The notes below the pieces were generated by a model. The model worked only from the letters and a program-made list of their open reading frames with translations, did not search any database and had not been told where the DNA came from. From NCBI GenBank assembly GCA_963693365.1, contig CAVNZM010000007.1, positions 10,602,001 to 10,666,000 of the forward strand: a stretch of DNA of 64,000 nt, in the 5' to 3' direction. Below are positions 19,256-37,799 of this stretch, in pieces; position 1 is the stretch's first letter, and every line of letters begins with the position of its first letter. The position numbers were made by a program, and so were the translations under genes. Source of the DNA: Amoebidium appalachense (taxonomy: Eukaryota > Ichthyosporea).

Positions 19256-20176
19256 TTATTTCCTGGAAGAAGGGAATTTGAGTGCCGGGGCCGACCCCTT
19301 TGTGCTGCAAACACGGGCACAAGTACGGCCCGCACAGCCCATTTGTGTCGGGGTGGTCTTACCCTCACCACACTTGGTCGAATACGTGACCGTGAAGTGG
19401 CGGCGGCACATGTCCGTAGACGTAGGCACATCAAAATCAAACGACATGCCGGTCCAGTTCTTGCGTGTGACACACTGGACCACCATGTCCTTGCCTGCTG
19501 GGAAGGACTCGAGGCAAATCTTCACACTGAAGGCATCCTTTTCGTTGACGTCATCAGGCAGGGCACCCCATTTGAAGGCGAACCTCGTTCTGCCGTTAGA
19601 AAGCGTTTTGCTCGTGCGCTCCATCTCTCCCAGCCCACCTGGTTTGCGGCAAACGTTGCCACCGTTTTGGGACAAGGGAGTGAGCTGCCAGTCCTGCATG
19701 CCCCGACCAAAGGGTGCCGACCTTAGGTTGGGGTCTATGCAAGGCACAAAGTGTGTGTCCTGTTCGTATGCGTTTTTAGGGGCAGGGTCGATGACCTCCA
19801 GACACATGTTCTTTTTGGCCAGGCGCAGTTGTCCGTTGGCAAGAGGAAGAACAAAGTCCTTGTTCTCTGGCGGGGCCACCTGGTCCCACGTGCAGTCGAT
19901 GACATATGGCAGCATTGTGGTCTGCCAACTGGGGCCCACCACCATCGGGTCGGCCGTCATACACTTTCCTGCTTTGGTGCGCAGGCGCGAACCAGCAGGG
20001 TAGATCTGTAGAACATCAGGGCTGTTGCAGTCGCCAAGACGGGGCCATGCCGTGTCGACATTCACAAGGCACTTGCCCGTGCTGGCTGACTTGAGCACTT
20101 GTGGGCTGGCTGGGCTGGTGCTGGGAGCAGCCGCCGCAAGAGAGAGCACCGCAAGAGATGCAACATATGCGGCCAT
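19256..20176 (-). CDS. Intronless secreted protein with ricin-B-type (beta-trefoil) lectin domain
   Basis: A single uninterrupted frame of 306 residues. Residues 1 to about 18 (MAAYVASLAVLSLAAAAP) form a typical signal peptide, so the product should be secreted or lumenal. A beta-trefoil carbohydrate-binding fold of the ricin-B superfamily is suggested by KSASTGKCLVNVDTAWPRLG (near residue 29) and GQLRLAKKNMCLEVID (near 114), followed by QDWQLTPL; these show the usual spacing of a Cys-containing strand, an acidic turn and a Q-x-W-like motif. The C-terminal ~120 residues are Cys-rich and unassigned. There is no catalytic toxin-type domain, so it is called lectin-like only. It is the only intronless gene in an intron-dense window. 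A TATA-like box at 20305-20312 is correctly placed for a minus-strand start near 20280. Ligand unknown. Confidence 0.75.
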   Translation of the reverse strand: MAAYVASLAVLSLAAAAPSTSPASPQVLKSASTGKCLVNVDTAWPRLGDCNSPDVLQIYPAGSRLRTKAGKCMTADPMVVGPSWQTTMLPYVIDCTWDQVAPPENKDFVLPLANGQLRLAKKNMCLEVIDPAPKNAYEQDTHFVPCIDPNLRSAPFGRGMQDWQLTPLSQNGGNVCRKPGGLGEMERTSKTLSNGRTRFAFKWGALPDDVNEKDAFSVKICLESFPAGKDMVVQCVTRKNWTGMSFDFDVPTSTDMCRRHFTVTYSTKCGEGKTTPTQMGCAGRTCARVCSTKGSAPALKFPSSRK

Positions 20177-20304
20177 TTTAGAATTTGGCTTTTATGTGTC
20201 TACTGAATTAAAGGTATATGCTTACAGAGCTAAGTATGAAGATATAACATGTAACTCGATTTGAATTGGAAACGATCTGAGGTGGAATTGGGGACGACGG
20301 TCTT

Positions 20305-20312
20305 TTTATATG
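20305..20312 (-). promoter_or_regulatory. TATA-like box for the lectin gene
   Basis: Read on the minus strand the sequence is TCATATAAAAAGACC, about 130 bp upstream of the lectin ATG at 20176. This implies a transcription start around 20280 and a 5' leader of about 100 nt. Confidence 0.5.
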
Positions 20313-20364
20313 ACCGCGAGAACATCTGGGCGGTAATTATGTTTTTGATAAGGCCCTAGGGTAA

Positions 20365-20460
20365 GCAAACTGATTGGCTGTCGGAAAAACCACAGAACAG
20401 TAAAACCTAATTGATCTGCAGTAGCGCGTTTTGGTTGGGTTTCAATCACGGGTATAAATA
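20365..20460 (+). promoter_or_regulatory. Divergent CCAAT/TATA promoter
   Basis: On the plus strand an ATTGG (inverted CCAAT) lies near 20371 and a clean TATAAATA at 20453-20460. A start about 25-30 bp downstream would fall near 20485. Back to back with the lectin TATA box, this makes a compact bidirectional promoter. Confidence 0.5.
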
Positions 20461-20530
20461 ACAGACAATCTTGGCCATCTTTGTGTAATCTCCTTTCGCC
20501 AAATTCCGATCCGTTCTCTCACCGACCAAC

Positions 20531-20578
20531 ATGGCACGGTGCACAATAAATGGCAACGTGGCCTACAAATACGCTTAA
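20531..20578 (+). CDS. Short 15-codon ORF downstream of a TATA box (doubtful)
   Basis: The first ATG after the predicted start reads MARCTINGNVAYKYA and then stops. Its context, ACCAACATGG, is a good initiation context. It may be a real micro-ORF, the leader of an unrecognised transcript, the remnant of a decayed gene, or chance. No family match is apparent. About 500 bp further on (20960-21080) two CCAAT motifs and a TGACGTCA-type site suggest more promoter-like DNA. Confidence 0.2.
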   Translation: MARCTINGNVAYKYA

Positions 20579-21120
20579 ATAGGAGTTTTTACTAGTTTGT
20601 ATATCCTAACAAATCTCTTTTGCACAGACTAATGCAATATTCTTGATACCATCCCATGCCAAGCACACACATGTACACACTGTACAAGGCCAGTGCTGGC
20701 CAGTGCGCGCATGCGCCTGGGCCATCTTGAATCCATTGTAACATCGAGTCGGAATTTCCGGAAAGTCGACATATTGACAACATTTGATATAACGGAGCTT
20801 CTTCATTGCCATGTATATTTGCTCATCAGAAAGATTATTATAAAAATAGTTGTTCGAGTTTGCGAGTATGTAAGCTATTCGAGTCGTGAGTGCAGCTGTG
20901 CAGCCCATGCGTGGCAGATGCCATCGGAGTCACACGTGAGTGTGACATGCCGACAACCGCACTAGCCAATCGGCTTTGGCAAGATAATGAAGCCAATAGG
21001 ACGCGGCAAATAGATCTGAATAGACTCTTGATGAACGTTGAAAGGCCCCGCGGGGAAGAGTCGAAAAAGTTGACGTCACCGTTTCTCATGAGCAGTTGTA
21101 AAGCATGTGAAGGCCCTGAG
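20579..21120. other. Unique intergenic sequence with promoter-like motifs
   Basis: No gene recognised. It holds CCAAT motifs near 20965 and 20992 and a GACGTCAC (CRE-like) site near 21073, on the plus strand. Confidence 0.4.
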
Positions 21121-21425
21121 GTGCCCCCCCCCCCCCCCCCCCCCCCCCCCTCCCCCCCCCTCCTTTCCTCTCCCCCCTGCTCTCTCTCCCTCGCGCGCTC
21201 TCCATCGGCTCCCCCCCCCACCTCTCTCTCCCTCTTTATGTGTGTGTCTTCTTCCCCTCCTCTAACTCGAGTCCCTCGCTCTCTCGCTCTCTCTCTTCTT
21301 CCTCCCCCCCCCCCCCCCCCTCCCCCCTACCCTCCCCCCCCTCTCTCTCCCCCTCTCTCCCCCTCTCCCTCCCTCCCTCCCTCTCTCCCTCCCTCCCTCC
21401 CTCCCTCCTTCTCTCCCTCCTGGCA
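21121..21425. repeat. Pyrimidine-rich (C)n/(CT)n/(CCCT)n block
   Basis: Low-complexity sequence: a C run from 21123, then CT-rich and CCCT-rich repeats. It flanks the 1-kb segment 21443-22443. Confidence 0.9.
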
Positions 21426-21442
21426 GTCCTTTTTAATCGCTG

Positions 21443-22443
21443 ATTAGGACCCAAAGTCCTAATTATTTTCGGCGCGCTCCCAGGCCCCTCCCTTATTGTA
21501 AACCCCCCAACTGTATATGCCCAATGAGCTTAGGTAATTATAGCCTTTTTTATTAATACGTCAAGGTCATTGGAGCAACAGCGCTCAAGTTATAAACAGT
21601 TTTAGGGGGGAGGGTGAGGCCGTTTTTCGTGCCCTTTGGCGCGATCGTCCAACTGACTGCAGATAGGGCTGAAAAACATAACAAAAACAAATGAAAAAGG
21701 GCCAGAAAACAAATATTATTGTATTATTTGTCCTTCTGAACGGTTTGTTAACCTACATGGGTGAGTTTCTATGTGCTCATGTGCTCTAACTGTCTAATGT
21801 GGAGCGGTTGTTGTGGCCTGGCTCAGCCCAAATGGCAGCCCAGGAAAACGAGGCCCGGACCAAAGGGGCACCCATTACCATGGGCACCAAGGTGAAGCAA
21901 AGGGCAAAAATAAGCCCGAAGAAGCCAAAAAAACGCGTTTTGAGCATTTTAGGATCACTGAGAACACTTTCCAGCAAGAGCGAAAACGTTTGACCTCCAT
22001 CATCTTGCTCATGTGCTCCGAGAAGCTAATTGGGACACTTAAAGCTAAAATCCTCGCTAAAAAGGACTGAAAGTAGCCCTTAGCTAACTTGCCTCAGAAT
22101 CAAGATGTTGAGGTCGAGATGGTGGCATTTGAAAGCTCATGTGGTCTATTTTTACGTGTGGGGTTGCTTTTTTACCTGAGAAACACACAAGCGCATCCAG
22201 TTTACTTTATATCAAAATTTGCACCAAAACAAAAAGTGTTTCCGCAAAAAGGGCGAACTTTGCCGGCACAATGCACCCCGAAGATGTCATCGGAGACCCC
22301 ACAAACCATATATCGCTGTAACGGGCATGACTTCAGCTTCACGTTTCTGCCTTTTTTCCCCTTTCCCCTTTAGTTGCTATAGTCATATGCCAGATATAGC
22401 GCGATATCCGATTTTCAGCTAATAAGGACTCGAAAGTCCTAAT
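21443..22443. other. 1-kb unique segment bounded by two related small hairpins
   Basis: The left border 21443-21463 is a perfect 8-bp stem (ATTAGGAC/GTCCTAAT). The right border, near 22424-22443, is AGGACT-CGAA-AGTCCT. Both share AAAGTCCTAATTA. CT-rich tracts flank both sides. The interior is AT-moderate and carries no convincing ORF. It could be a non-autonomous mobile element, but no target-site duplication is clear. Confidence 0.35.
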
Positions 22444-22456
22444 TAGTCCATGCGAA

Positions 22457-22793
<337 letters not shown>

Positions 22794-22795
<2 letters not shown>

Positions 22796-23215
22796 GCCCA
22801 GTCAAATCGGCCGAGTCAACTTGCAAAACGTAGAATTATTCTGCAAAAAGCAGAATTATTCTCCAAAAAGCAGAAACATAAGTATGTAAAAGGCAGTATT
22901 ATTTTGCAAATGAATAATTAAGAAAAATGAAGAATTATTCTGCAAAAGCAGAATAACTCGAAAAAATCAGAATCACTCTGCTTTTAGTAGAATCGGTCTG
23001 CTTTAAGGTTAAGCAGAGCCATTTCGAAACTGAGCATAGTTACAATATCTATTCTGCTTTCGACAGCAGAATAATTCTGCCTAGTGGCAGTTTAATTCTC
23101 CTTTTTACATAGTAGTTCTGCTTCTAGCAGAATAATTCTGCCTTTGCAGAATACTTCTGCTTTTCGAAGAACAATTCTGCTCGGAGCAAGTTGACTCAGC
23201 CGATGTGGTTGGGCC
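22794..23215. mobile_element. Foldback/MITE-like element with 19-bp terminal inverted repeats
   Basis: The left end 22806-22824 and right end 23186-23204 are inverted copies with one mismatch (left ATCGGCCGAGTCAACTTGC). Outside them GGGCC is also mirrored. The left half is built of AGAATTATTCTGCAAAA-like units and the right half of their complements, such as GCAGAATAATTCTGCC, so most of the 420 bp can fold back. It has no coding capacity and sits inside a CT microsatellite. Classification as a mobile element is inference from structure. Confidence 0.6.
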
Positions 23216-23445
<230 letters not shown>

Positions 23446-23698
23446 TCTGTTTGTGTGTGTGTATGTGTGTGTGCATGTGTGTGTGTGTGTCTCTGTCTCC
23501 CCCTCTCCCTCTCGCCGAGGCTCTCTCTCGATCTCTATCCCGCTCTGTTTCTTTCGCTTTCTAGATGTCTCTCCCTCTTCTTTCACACACACACACACAC
23601 ACATACACACACTCTCTCTCTCTCTCTCTCTCTCAGAGGCTCTCTTTCTCACTCTCTCCCCCTCCCTCCCTCCCCTTCCCCTCCCCTCTCTTTCTATA

Positions 23699-23754
<56 letters not shown>

Positions 23755-23982
23755 GTGACACTGTGTGTGTGCGGGGGGGGGAGGGGGGGGGGGGGGGGGG
23801 AGGGGGGTTGAGCTGCTGATTATGAGCTCGCACTGGCCCAGGGTGCATGGGGAAATCCAGGCCTCCAGAGTCCTAGGTCCACGTTTGATCTAAAAGGCCT
23901 AGGGGGGGATTCGAAGAGGCTTTGAGGGACGGGACAAGGCCCCCTTGCAATTCGGAGGTATCATGGCACCCCGGAGGAGGAA

Positions 23983-24014
<32 letters not shown>

Positions 24015-24016
<2 letters not shown>

Positions 24017-24264
24017 GAATGCGGAAGACGGTACGAAGTGCACATACACGATGAGAAGCATGGAGTGCAGCACACATGCAAAGGCAAACATTCAAGTACA
24101 GCAACATCAGCACTGCGCACTGTATGTGTCATAAGCAGAGCCCATCCTCAGCTGCAGGGAGGGCCTAAGTCAACAATTGCGTCTGAGTTTCGGCCCCTGA
24201 GCCCACGTATATACGACTCTCCAACTCAGACAGCAGCATCAACTGAACTTGGGGGGGCCAACCC
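24015..24264 (+). repeat. Dispersed repeat family, copy 1 (full length)
   Basis: About 250 bp beginning TTGAATGCGGAAGACGGTAC and ending AACTTGGGGGGGCCAACCC, directly after a long G run (23971-24014). It matches the reverse complement of 33091-33332 over its whole length with scattered differences. No conserved reading frame is evident. Confidence 0.85.
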
Positions 24265-24483
24265 GTCTTGATCAAAGACGAGCAGGGTTGCTTATGCAAG
24301 CAAGGTGAGCAAAACGGTGAAGATGTGTTGGGCAAAACTAATGCAGCATGCAGCAAAAAAATGTGTATGTGCTTACAGATGAACGACTGGCAGAGCAAAC
24401 CAGGCCCGGTTGCATGGAAGTAAAATTATCTCCACACAGTGGTCTGTCTCGGAAAGGACACCTCTGAAAGAAGATTGTGGGGG

Positions 24484-24624
24484 TTTGAATGCGGAACACG
24501 GCACGAAGTACACATACACGCGTATGAGAAGCATGGTGCAGGACACATGCAAAGGCAAACATTCAAGTATGCAACATCAGCTCAGCAATGCACACAGTAT
24601 GCGTCAAAGCAGAGCCCATCCTCG
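24484..24624 (+). repeat. Dispersed repeat family, copy 2 (3' truncated)
   Basis: Begins TTTGAATGCGGAACACGGCA and matches copies 1 and 3 up to AGAGCCCATCCTC, where it breaks into a G-rich tract. The distal ~100 bp are missing. Confidence 0.85.
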
Positions 24625-25268
24625 GGGGGAAGGGGGGGGTAGGGGGGGAGGGGTTGAAACGAACGAATTCGTAGGAGATTTACAGGTGACGTCCAGTGTG
24701 GGCCAGCCGAACAGACAGCCTGAGAGAGCCTCAATGGATAATTGACCGCCAGGACCAGCCGGAGGCCGTTTAGTCATTTATATGCTGGTGGTGGTTTCAA
24801 ACTATTCCAGCAAGACACAGAACGTACAATTACAATGAGGAAGCTCAAGCTCAGTGATGATCGACATCTAACTTTGTATTTTGTTTAATGTGAGAATATA
24901 CCATCCTCGATTCCAACTTTAGAAATTCACAAGGAAGCCTCAGTTCGAAAACAACTAATGTATAGAGGTGCATGTATGCTAAGAGAACGCAAGGCAGATG
25001 CCCCCCCCCCCCCCTCTCCCCCCCCCCCCCCCCCCCCCCCCTCCCCCCGCGTCTTTTTTTTCCCCCCTATCTGCCCCTGCGTGGGCGCATGTGTGACTGT
25101 GGCCGTTCACAAGCATATGGGCCTGAGAAGGCCCAATGCAAACACAAAAAAAAGGAGAATGAGTATACACAGCGTCACTTCAGAATGCACCGAGCAGGAT
25201 CATCAAGTTGCTGCAGAATACTAAAAATAGATACCAAGTAAAGAACACACGTGTTGCCAGTCACGTGA
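24625..25268. other. Intergenic sequence downstream of VMA21
   Basis: Mostly unique DNA with C runs at 25002-25043. No gene is recognised; it should contain the VMA21 3' UTR. Confidence 0.5.
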
Positions 25269-25426
25269 CTATTGCTTCTTTTTGCCGTCCTCCCTGGCCT
25301 CCTCCTCCAGGCCTCTCTTCCACGCCGCATACACAAACCCACCAATCAGCACGTGTGCAACAGCAACCGCCCCCGCTGCCCCCACCATGTTGGGGTTGAG
25401 ATCATACTGCTGCACCAGGTCTGTGT

Positions 25427-25482
<56 letters not shown>

Positions 25483-25619
25483 TGTGCATGGGTTTGCATG
25501 TGAAGCGAGTGGCAGCGGTCAGGGTGCGTGTAGATTTGGTCGGAGAGCAATGGAAGAGGGTAGGGAGACGGGGGGGGGGGGAGACTCAGAGAGAGAGGGT
25601 GGGGGGAGGGGGGAAGGGG

Positions 25620-25653
<34 letters not shown>

Positions 25654-26261
25654 GGGAGGGGGGGGAGAGAAAGAAATAAATGGCGGGGTGCGCAGGGGGG
25701 GGGGGAGGACGGGGAAGAGAGGGAAGAAAGGGAAGAAGCGGGGGGAGGGGAGCTGGAGGGACAGAGAAAGAGGGGATGAGGGGGGATTAAGGGAGAGAAA
25801 AAGCAAGAGAGAACGGGGGCGGGTGGAGGGGGGGGGGGGGGGGGGGGAGGGGGGGGGGGGAAACTGATGTACAAATAAACCGGGCAGGAAACCAGGAAAG
25901 GGGGGTGTGTGAGTGGCAGAAGCAAGCAGAGGGTTAAACAAAAGTTAGTTATGGAGCAATGCGAACATCAAGGAAACCCAAGAAGAGTGTAGGATAATAT
26001 TAACACATTATAATTAATAGAAAGAAAAGCCAGAGGGGCAAACAAAACAAGAGTAGCAAGGTGTTTCAGTTGTGAATTAAAAAGCATCGGCCAGATACAT
26101 GTTAACGGGCATGCACAGCGAAAGCATCTCAAAGGCTGGCTTAGCAAGAGTGGTGCTTGGTGGAAAGGGGGCTCGTGGAGCAAGATTCGAGGGGGGGGTA
26201 GGGGGGGGGGGGGGGGGGGGGGGGGGAGAGAGGGGGGGCAGGGAGAGAGGGGGGGGGAGGG

Positions 26262-26292
<31 letters not shown>

Positions 26293-26325
26293 GAGAGAGA
26301 GAGGGAGCGAGGGGGGGGGGGGGGG

Positions 26326-26364
<39 letters not shown>

Positions 26365-26365
26365 T

Positions 26366-26396
<31 letters not shown>

Positions 26397-27278
26397 GGGG
26401 GGGGGGGGTGGGTGGGTGAGATGCGCATGTGTGTGTGTACGGGTGTGTGTGTGTGTGTGTGTGGGAGGGGGAGAGGGCGCGGGGGGGGGGGGAGGGGGGG
26501 GGGGGGGGGAGGGAGGGGGGGGGGACGGAGTGGAGCTGTCCTCTAGAAACAAAACACCACCTCCACCGTTAACTACGATTCTAGGATTTCCTTTTTCCAA
26601 CCCATGCTACCTCTTATCCCACCACCACCACACATACACACACTAACCAGGTATGTGGGGGCATAAGGGTAGCTAAAAGCTGACAAGTCAGCAACACAGG
26701 ATATCACCGATTGCAGTGCATTGTATGAAGGAACGGGAGTAAGGGCCCCGGAAAGGGGGGAGGGGGGGGAGGGGGTAAGAGGCGGGGGGAAGGGAGATGT
26801 GGGTAAGGAAGACGGGAAAACCTGCCAAACACATAACAGGAAGAGAAAACTAGGGTGAACGTTGACGTGGGGGGGAGGGCCGGGGGGGGGGGGGGGGGGG
26901 GGGGGGGTTTCAGTTGAAAACAGCTTAACAAATGAAGGGGATGCAATATCAACCAGTTGGTTACCACGCACTAGATAGATACCTAATATGCCACGGCATA
27001 TGGGTGTCATTCAGGTACAGGGAGGAGAAGACAGAAAGCCCCCACAAGCCACGGTGGAGGAAAAGAAAAGAGGTAGGGGTGAAAGGATCACCATTGGGGA
27101 ATAACTGAGAGATTGAGCGGGCCAAGATATTTCATGGAGAGCAAGAAGAAGAGGTGAAGGGAATATAGTGCAAGGCCTTGGGTAGGAGGAAGGAGGGCGG
27201 GTGGGGTGGGGGCGGAGGAATAGAAGCAGGAGGACTCTAGTGAAAGAGACAAGCGAAAGGATCCTTGCGAGGAGCAAG

Positions 27279-27315
<37 letters not shown>

Positions 27316-28000
27316 GGGGTGTAGGAGGAAGGCGATGAAGATACGAAAGCGCAGGGAAAGGGGGGAGAACAGGAGCAAGGGGAACAAGGGAGAGGGCGAA
27401 TAGAAAAGAACCGTGGGAAGCCAGAGGGAAGGGTGGCGAAAGAAAGAGAAATGACTGGGGGGGGGGGGGGGGGTTGTGGGGGGCGGGGGGGGGGGGGGGG
27501 AGGGAGAGAAGGGAGGGAACAAGAGAGGAGAAGGTATGTTTGTGTGGTGCTTGTATGTGTATGGGGAGACTGCTAAAGACTTTTACCGAGCCTCTTGTAC
27601 GCAGCAAAGCAGTTGTAATATGTTCAAATTCAAGCGCACTAGCCCAATGCACACGATGCAACGTGAACCTAATTCTTTGTAAGGTAACCAAAGCATGTTA
27701 CCCACCCTCCCCATCCTCCCCCTCCCCTCCTCTCCCCCCGAGACGCACAATAACACCAAATAATACAGCTCTTCCCGTTCACACGCACCTTGGGCGTATC
27801 CCTTGATGCCGAAAAACGTTGACAGAGGGGCTGCTATCATGGCCACAGCAAACACCACCCACCCCCACGGTGCGGGCCGGTCATAGTCCCCTCTGCAAAC
27901 CACACCAGTTAGCGGCATGGAAAGCGCAAGTGCAACGGGCAAGGGGTGTGTTTTGTGTGTCGTATTATGTGTCGTGTGGTGGGGGGAGAAGGGGGGAGTT

Positions 28001-28065
<65 letters not shown>

Positions 28066-28166
28066 AGGGAGGGGGGGGGGGGCGGTGAGGGCAGGAAATG
28101 GAAAAGAGAAGAGAGCAGGGTCGGGAAAAGGGGAGATTTCTCTCACTTTTGTGTTCCCTCCGCCAT
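25269..28166 (-). CDS. VMA21: VMA21, V-ATPase assembly factor of the ER
   Basis: VMA21 is a small two-TM ER protein that chaperones assembly of the V-ATPase Vo sector. Three exons: 28166-28147 (MAEGTQ plus two bases), 27892-27789, 25420-25269 (TAG); all phases join to give 91 residues (human 101). TM1 contains VVFAVAMIAAPLSTFF, followed by GIKGYAQG, equivalent to the human PIGLYFTTKSYIFEG stretch. TM2 contains GAVAVAHVLIGGFVYAAW, equivalent to human VAVVAVHVVLALFVYVAW. The C-terminus ends GKKKQ with lysines at -3 and -4, fitting the KKXX ER-retrieval signal known in yeast Vma21. The first exon codes only six full residues and was chosen by phase and ATG, so it is the least certain part. The intron before exon 3 is about 2.4 kb of G-rich and GA-rich repeats. 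Head-to-head with ATPAF2. Confidence 0.88.
25440..27530. repeat. G-rich and (GA)n low-complexity DNA in the VMA21 intron
   Basis: Successive G runs (for example 25441-25480, 25619-25652, 26202-26226, 26380-26408, 26881-26907 and 27280-27314), (GA)n near 26262-26362 and (GT)n near 26362-26380. The translated frames here are compositional artefacts. Confidence 0.9.
28006..28064. repeat. G homopolymer of nearly 60 bp
   Basis: A run of G close to 60 nt in VMA21 intron 1, among the longest homopolymers in the window. Length in the assembly is unlikely to be exact. Confidence 0.8.
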
Positions 28167-28655
28167 ATTCTCTGTGTTACTTCAATTATTGAGGTATAAA
28201 AGTGCCTTGCTCTATGCTTATTTCAGGAGTCTGCACCGTCACGAAAATTGTTTACAATAGTGTTGCCGTCACGCAAATTGTTTTCAATAGTGTTGCGGAG
28301 GCCGGACCGCAAAAAAGTTTAGAGAACAGTTCAACAGTGACGTGGCAGAAGCGTTTGATTGGCTGGCTGCTGGCGCCTTTCATCTCCCTACACCAAGCCC
28401 CCTAATCACATTGTCGTTTTCTCCAATTTACACCACTCTCTCGGTTATGCTAAATAACAATTAGCAAGTACTATAAGCCCCCTGAACTCTAGATAGCCAC
28501 ACAGAAACCATGCGGTGCGGCCGCTGGCGGCAGCAACTTTTTGGGCCTTCGGAGACTTTGCACCTGGGGGCACGTATTCTCCTTCCTCTCTCGAGCTCTC
28601 TCCGAGGCTCTCTGTCTTTCTCTCTCTCCCCCTGCTCTCCCTTTCCCTCTCCGCC
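28167..28655. promoter_or_regulatory. Bidirectional promoter region of VMA21 and ATPAF2
   Basis: 489 bp separate the two start codons. It contains a plus-strand TATAAAAG near 28194 and two tandem 30-bp units (28237-28266 and 28267-28296, core CAATAGTGTTGC) differing at only two positions, followed by GATTGG (inverted CCAAT) near 28356. The tandem units are candidate control elements. Confidence 0.45.
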
Positions 28656-35868
<7,213 letters not shown>

Positions 35869-36967
35869 GGGGGTTTATGGGTACTGCTAGGGGGGGTCTA
35901 TGACATCGTGCAATTTGTGGGTCTATAACATGGTGCAATTTGTGCAGGCCACGTGCTCACTGCTGGTTCTATTGTGTATTGTGGATGTGCACCTGTGGAA
36001 GTTGTGGTGGGTGCCGTGTGCGTGCACGTGCAAACGGTAATGCGTACGACACGCATGTATTGGATGGATAATGTTAGCTGTGCACTGATGGTGTATTCGA
36101 ATGAACTTGAAACTATTTGTTGATTGGCTGCTATTTTTGGCTAGTGAAGATGTGGTATGCATGCAGGCTGGTCCTGCTTGGTGCAAACAATAACCACGTG
36201 TTTTAACATACGTATCTGAATACATAAATTGAAGCCTCGAGAATGGTGCTGGGCCGGTCCCATAAGCACCCCACTAATCACATGCGCACGGTCTAATATT
36301 TAGGTCCACTGGGTGCCTCAAAGCATGCACCGCGCGGCCAATGAGAGGTGCCTTTGGCCCATGTGCACGTGCAAAGTGCATTCTGACAGATTATGCAGAG
36401 CGGCGCTAGCTTATTGCTATGGGCCGTGTGTGCATGTATATGTGTACCCGATTGCGGGGCAACTATTCACAAAGGACAGCCTGCACGTGTTTTCGGGCAT
36501 CAAGATACTCCGTGAGAACTCCGGAAATATAAAAAATAGCAATATTTATAGTTAAAAAACAATAAAAAACAAAATAGGAATATGTGCCAAGTGCATCTGT
36601 GCCACGCCTTGCGTGTCATAATGCATGCGCTGTGTACGTGTTCATGCATGTTTGAGTGTCTGCTTGTCAAACTTTGCCCATGCACATGGGTCGGTGTACA
36701 TATGCATGGCACACATATTCAATTGTGCAATTATTTCTACCTTTTTAGTTGGTTTTATGCCCCTACATGTACAGTAATGCCTGTGGGTATTGGTCTTCGA
36801 TGTGCGCACACCCCCCCCCCCCCCCCTCCCCTCCTCCTCCTCCAAGCCCCCGTCTCTGAGCTCTAGATCTCTCTCTCCGCGTCATCTTTCGAATATTATG
36901 AATGCTCTCTTTGGATCTTTCGAGATCTTTTTCTTTTCTTTTCTTTCTTTCCTTCTTTTTTTTGCGC

Positions 36968-37024
<57 letters not shown>

Positions 37025-37382
37025 GGGGGAGGGAGGGAGGGGGGGGGGGGGGGGGAGGTGTTCACACCGGGTGGACACCTCCTTTGATCATATAATATGA
37101 ATGCACATTGCTTGCAATTGAGTAAACAAAATATTTATTCATTCACATTCGAATTCGTGGTATAAATCCCCCTGCGACTATACTAGTTTATTCAGGGGGT
37201 GCCATACATGCAAAATTTCGGTTAAGATAAACGGGTAGACACAAATCAGCAACGTTAGAGAGTGGCTCGGCATTCGATTGGTGGTAATAACATGGAGCTC
37301 TCGGCATTCGATTGGTGGTAATAACATGGAGCTCTCGGCATTCGATTGGTGGTAATAACATGGGGCGCCTGACTAATGCAAT

Positions 37383-37446
<64 letters not shown>

Positions 37447-37556
37447 CGGGGGGGGGGGGGGGGGGGGGGCAGGGCTACAATAGAAAAAAAAAAAAGCAAG
37501 TTGTCGAATAAGACCCCCCCCCCCCCGGCCCGTTATAGGTTTGATCAGTGCTGGGG
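35869..37556. other. Convergent intergenic region between ATPAF2 and ZNF277
   Basis: The first 1 kb is unique. A short two-unit repeat (CTATGACATCGTGCAATTTGT-like) lies at 35900-35945 and AATAAA near 36559. A (CTTT)n-(GT)n-(G)n composite spans 36925-37056. TTTATT at about 37186 would be an AATAAA signal for the minus-strand ZNF277. A C-run/A-run composite at 37384-37445 and a G run at 37449-37469 precede the ZNF277 stop. Confidence 0.5.
37267..37363. repeat. Three tandem 34-bp units containing inverted CCAAT motifs
   Basis: Units at 37267-37300, 37301-37334 and 37335 to about 37363, nearly identical, each with core CGATTGGTGGTAATAACATG. They lie about 200 bp beyond the ZNF277 stop codon. Confidence 0.9.
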
Positions 37557-37672
37557 CTATTGTGGTTGTTGGTCTGTGACCGACAGAGCAGCCAGCTGGG
37601 GGGTGGGGGGGTCATCGTCTGGGTCATCAATGGCACACAGCAGGGGGTCATTCTCATATGTGGGGAAGTAGT

Positions 37673-37742
<70 letters not shown>

Positions 37743-37767
37743 GCAGAGGGAGGGAGGGGGGAGGGGT

Positions 37768-37799
<32 letters not shown>

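Noticed and set aside
25269-28146. Glycine-rich and proline-rich long ORFs
   Set aside because: Products of G/C homopolymers and GA repeats within the VMA21 intron; only the short conserved segments are exons.
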